Shown: positions 57,443 through 57,862 of the stretch, piece after piece
How positions within the stretch are numbered: position 1 is the first letter of the stretch
How the letters are laid out: each line of letters begins with the position of its first letter
Assembly (NCBI GenBank): GCA_947474545.1
Contig: CANJJI010000007.1
Coordinates: 1 to 57,862, forward strand
Direction: 5' to 3'
From: Beijerinckiaceae bacterium
GTDB taxonomy: Bacteria > Pseudomonadota > Alphaproteobacteria > Rhizobiales > Beijerinckiaceae
DNA length: 57,862 nucleotides
Notes under the pieces: model-generated
Told to the model about the DNA's origin: nothing
Databases searched by the model: none
Seen by the model: only the letters and a program-made list of their open reading frames with translations
Made by a program: the position numbers and the translations under genes

Positions 57443-57733
57443 ATGACTGAAATCGTTGATCGCCCGCGTAGCATTTCCTGGTTACGGCGGCTGGGTCCTG
57501 GTGTCATCACCGGCGCTGCAGACAATGATCCAGGCGGTATCGCGACTCATTCCCAGGCTGGTGCGCAATTCGGCGTCAATATGCTCTGGACCGTGATTCT
57601 GACTTATCCGTTGATGACGGCAATCCAGTCGCTGTGCGCGCGCATCGGCCGTGTCACCGGATTGGGCCTTGCCGCCAATATGGCGAAAGTGCTGCCGCGT
57701 TGGCTGGTGAGTGTGCAGGGGAATCGCATTTGA
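57443..57733 (+). pseudogene. Truncated NRAMP divalent-metal transporter
   Basis: The 96 codons match the start of NRAMP-type Mn/Fe transporters: LGPGVITGAADNDPGG with the TM1 metal-binding Asp-Pro-Gly, AGAQFGVNMLWTVILTYPL, then CARIGRVTGLGLAANM and PRWL. After about 57711 family similarity stops abruptly (SVQGNRI, stop), where normal proteins continue for about 300 residues. No continuation is found in any frame to the window end. It is therefore a broken gene, an insertion site, or a sequence junction. A 17-codon frame with a good ribosome site (ATG 57397) overlaps its start. Confidence 0.75.
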
Positions 57734-57862
57734 AATAGCGTGCTGTTTCGGGCGCTGATTTTACGTTTTGCTTGAGATGGATTCTACCGGGCCGTGAACG
57801 AATCACGGCGCGGGAGAATATTTTGGACAAATTTATTGAATGCTGGGAGGGATTGGACGATC
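57734..57862. other. Right-end segment of unknown origin
   Basis: These 129 bp do not continue NRAMP. A small hairpin GCCGTGA / TCACGGC lies at 57791-57809. A frame starting TTG at 57823 (DKFIECWEGLDD, open to the edge) has GGGAG 6 bases before it and could be the start of another gene, but only 13 codons are visible. I did not recognise an insertion-sequence end. Confidence 0.35.

Overview
The window reads as core chromosome of an alphaproteobacterium, most likely order Hyphomicrobiales (Rhizobiales). The basis is gene order I recognise from that group: mutM / ubiE-ubiB-coaBC-dut followed by rpsT-dnaA; lnt-praR-metK-trmB with corC-ybeY-phoH-miaB upstream; trpS-usp-nfu-tsaB-rimI; hslV-GNAT-hslU divergent from hisB-DUF2628-hisH-hisA-hisF-hisE-coaA; and timA-mltA-smr. 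RegB/RegA and intracellular PHB depolymerase also fit. I cannot name a genus. The sequence starts and ends with GATC, which would fit the insert of a Sau3AI/MboI partial-digest library clone.

Layout. 1-1.8 kb: the 5' part of an unknown minus-strand gene, a palindromic repeat, and an AT-richer TupA-like ATP-grasp gene that looks acquired. 1.8-6.5 kb: argG, a membrane-anchored TAXI-type binding protein, typA. 6.9-16.7 kb: mutM, ubiquinone genes ubiE and ubiB, coaBC, dut, an Rrf2 regulator with cysK, rpsT, a 1.1-kb gene-poor stretch, dnaA. 16.7-24.5 kb: an orphan PotF-like protein, a class I/II aminotransferase, and a vitamin B12 uptake locus (btuF divergent from btuB-btuC-btuD, with a cobalamin riboswitch), then mmcB. 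24.6-29.7 kb: regA/regB redox two-component pair, phaZ, a YgjP-type metalloprotease, trmB. 29.7-43.8 kb: a long minus-strand series of housekeeping genes (metK, praR, lnt, corC, ybeY, phoH, miaB, rimI, tsaB, nfu, usp, trpS, hslU, GNAT, hslV). 43.9-48.4 kb: histidine operon plus coaA. 48.5-53 kb: LprI-like protein, adenosine kinase, an XRE regulator, Smr, MltA, TimA. 53.3-57.7 kb: malonyl-CoA decarboxylase and synthetase (matA, matB), a Bug/TctC-type binding protein, and a truncated NRAMP transporter.

No tRNA, rRNA, CRISPR, phage or complete insertion sequence was seen. The most interesting part is non-coding. The metK leader has two mutually exclusive pairings, one of which would bury the metK ribosome binding site; this looks like an RNA switch that I cannot assign to a known SAM riboswitch class. 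Other signals are a hairpin hiding the cysK Shine-Dalgarno, a well-formed heat-shock (RpoH) promoter in front of hslV, PhaR-like sites in front of phaZ, and a palindromic element whose arms supply the stop codons of two convergent genes (mmcB and regA).

Starts were moved from the longest reading frame when a family's conserved N-terminus, a Shine-Dalgarno sequence or a neighbour's stop pointed to an internal codon. Family assignments come from reading motifs by eye, without a database search.
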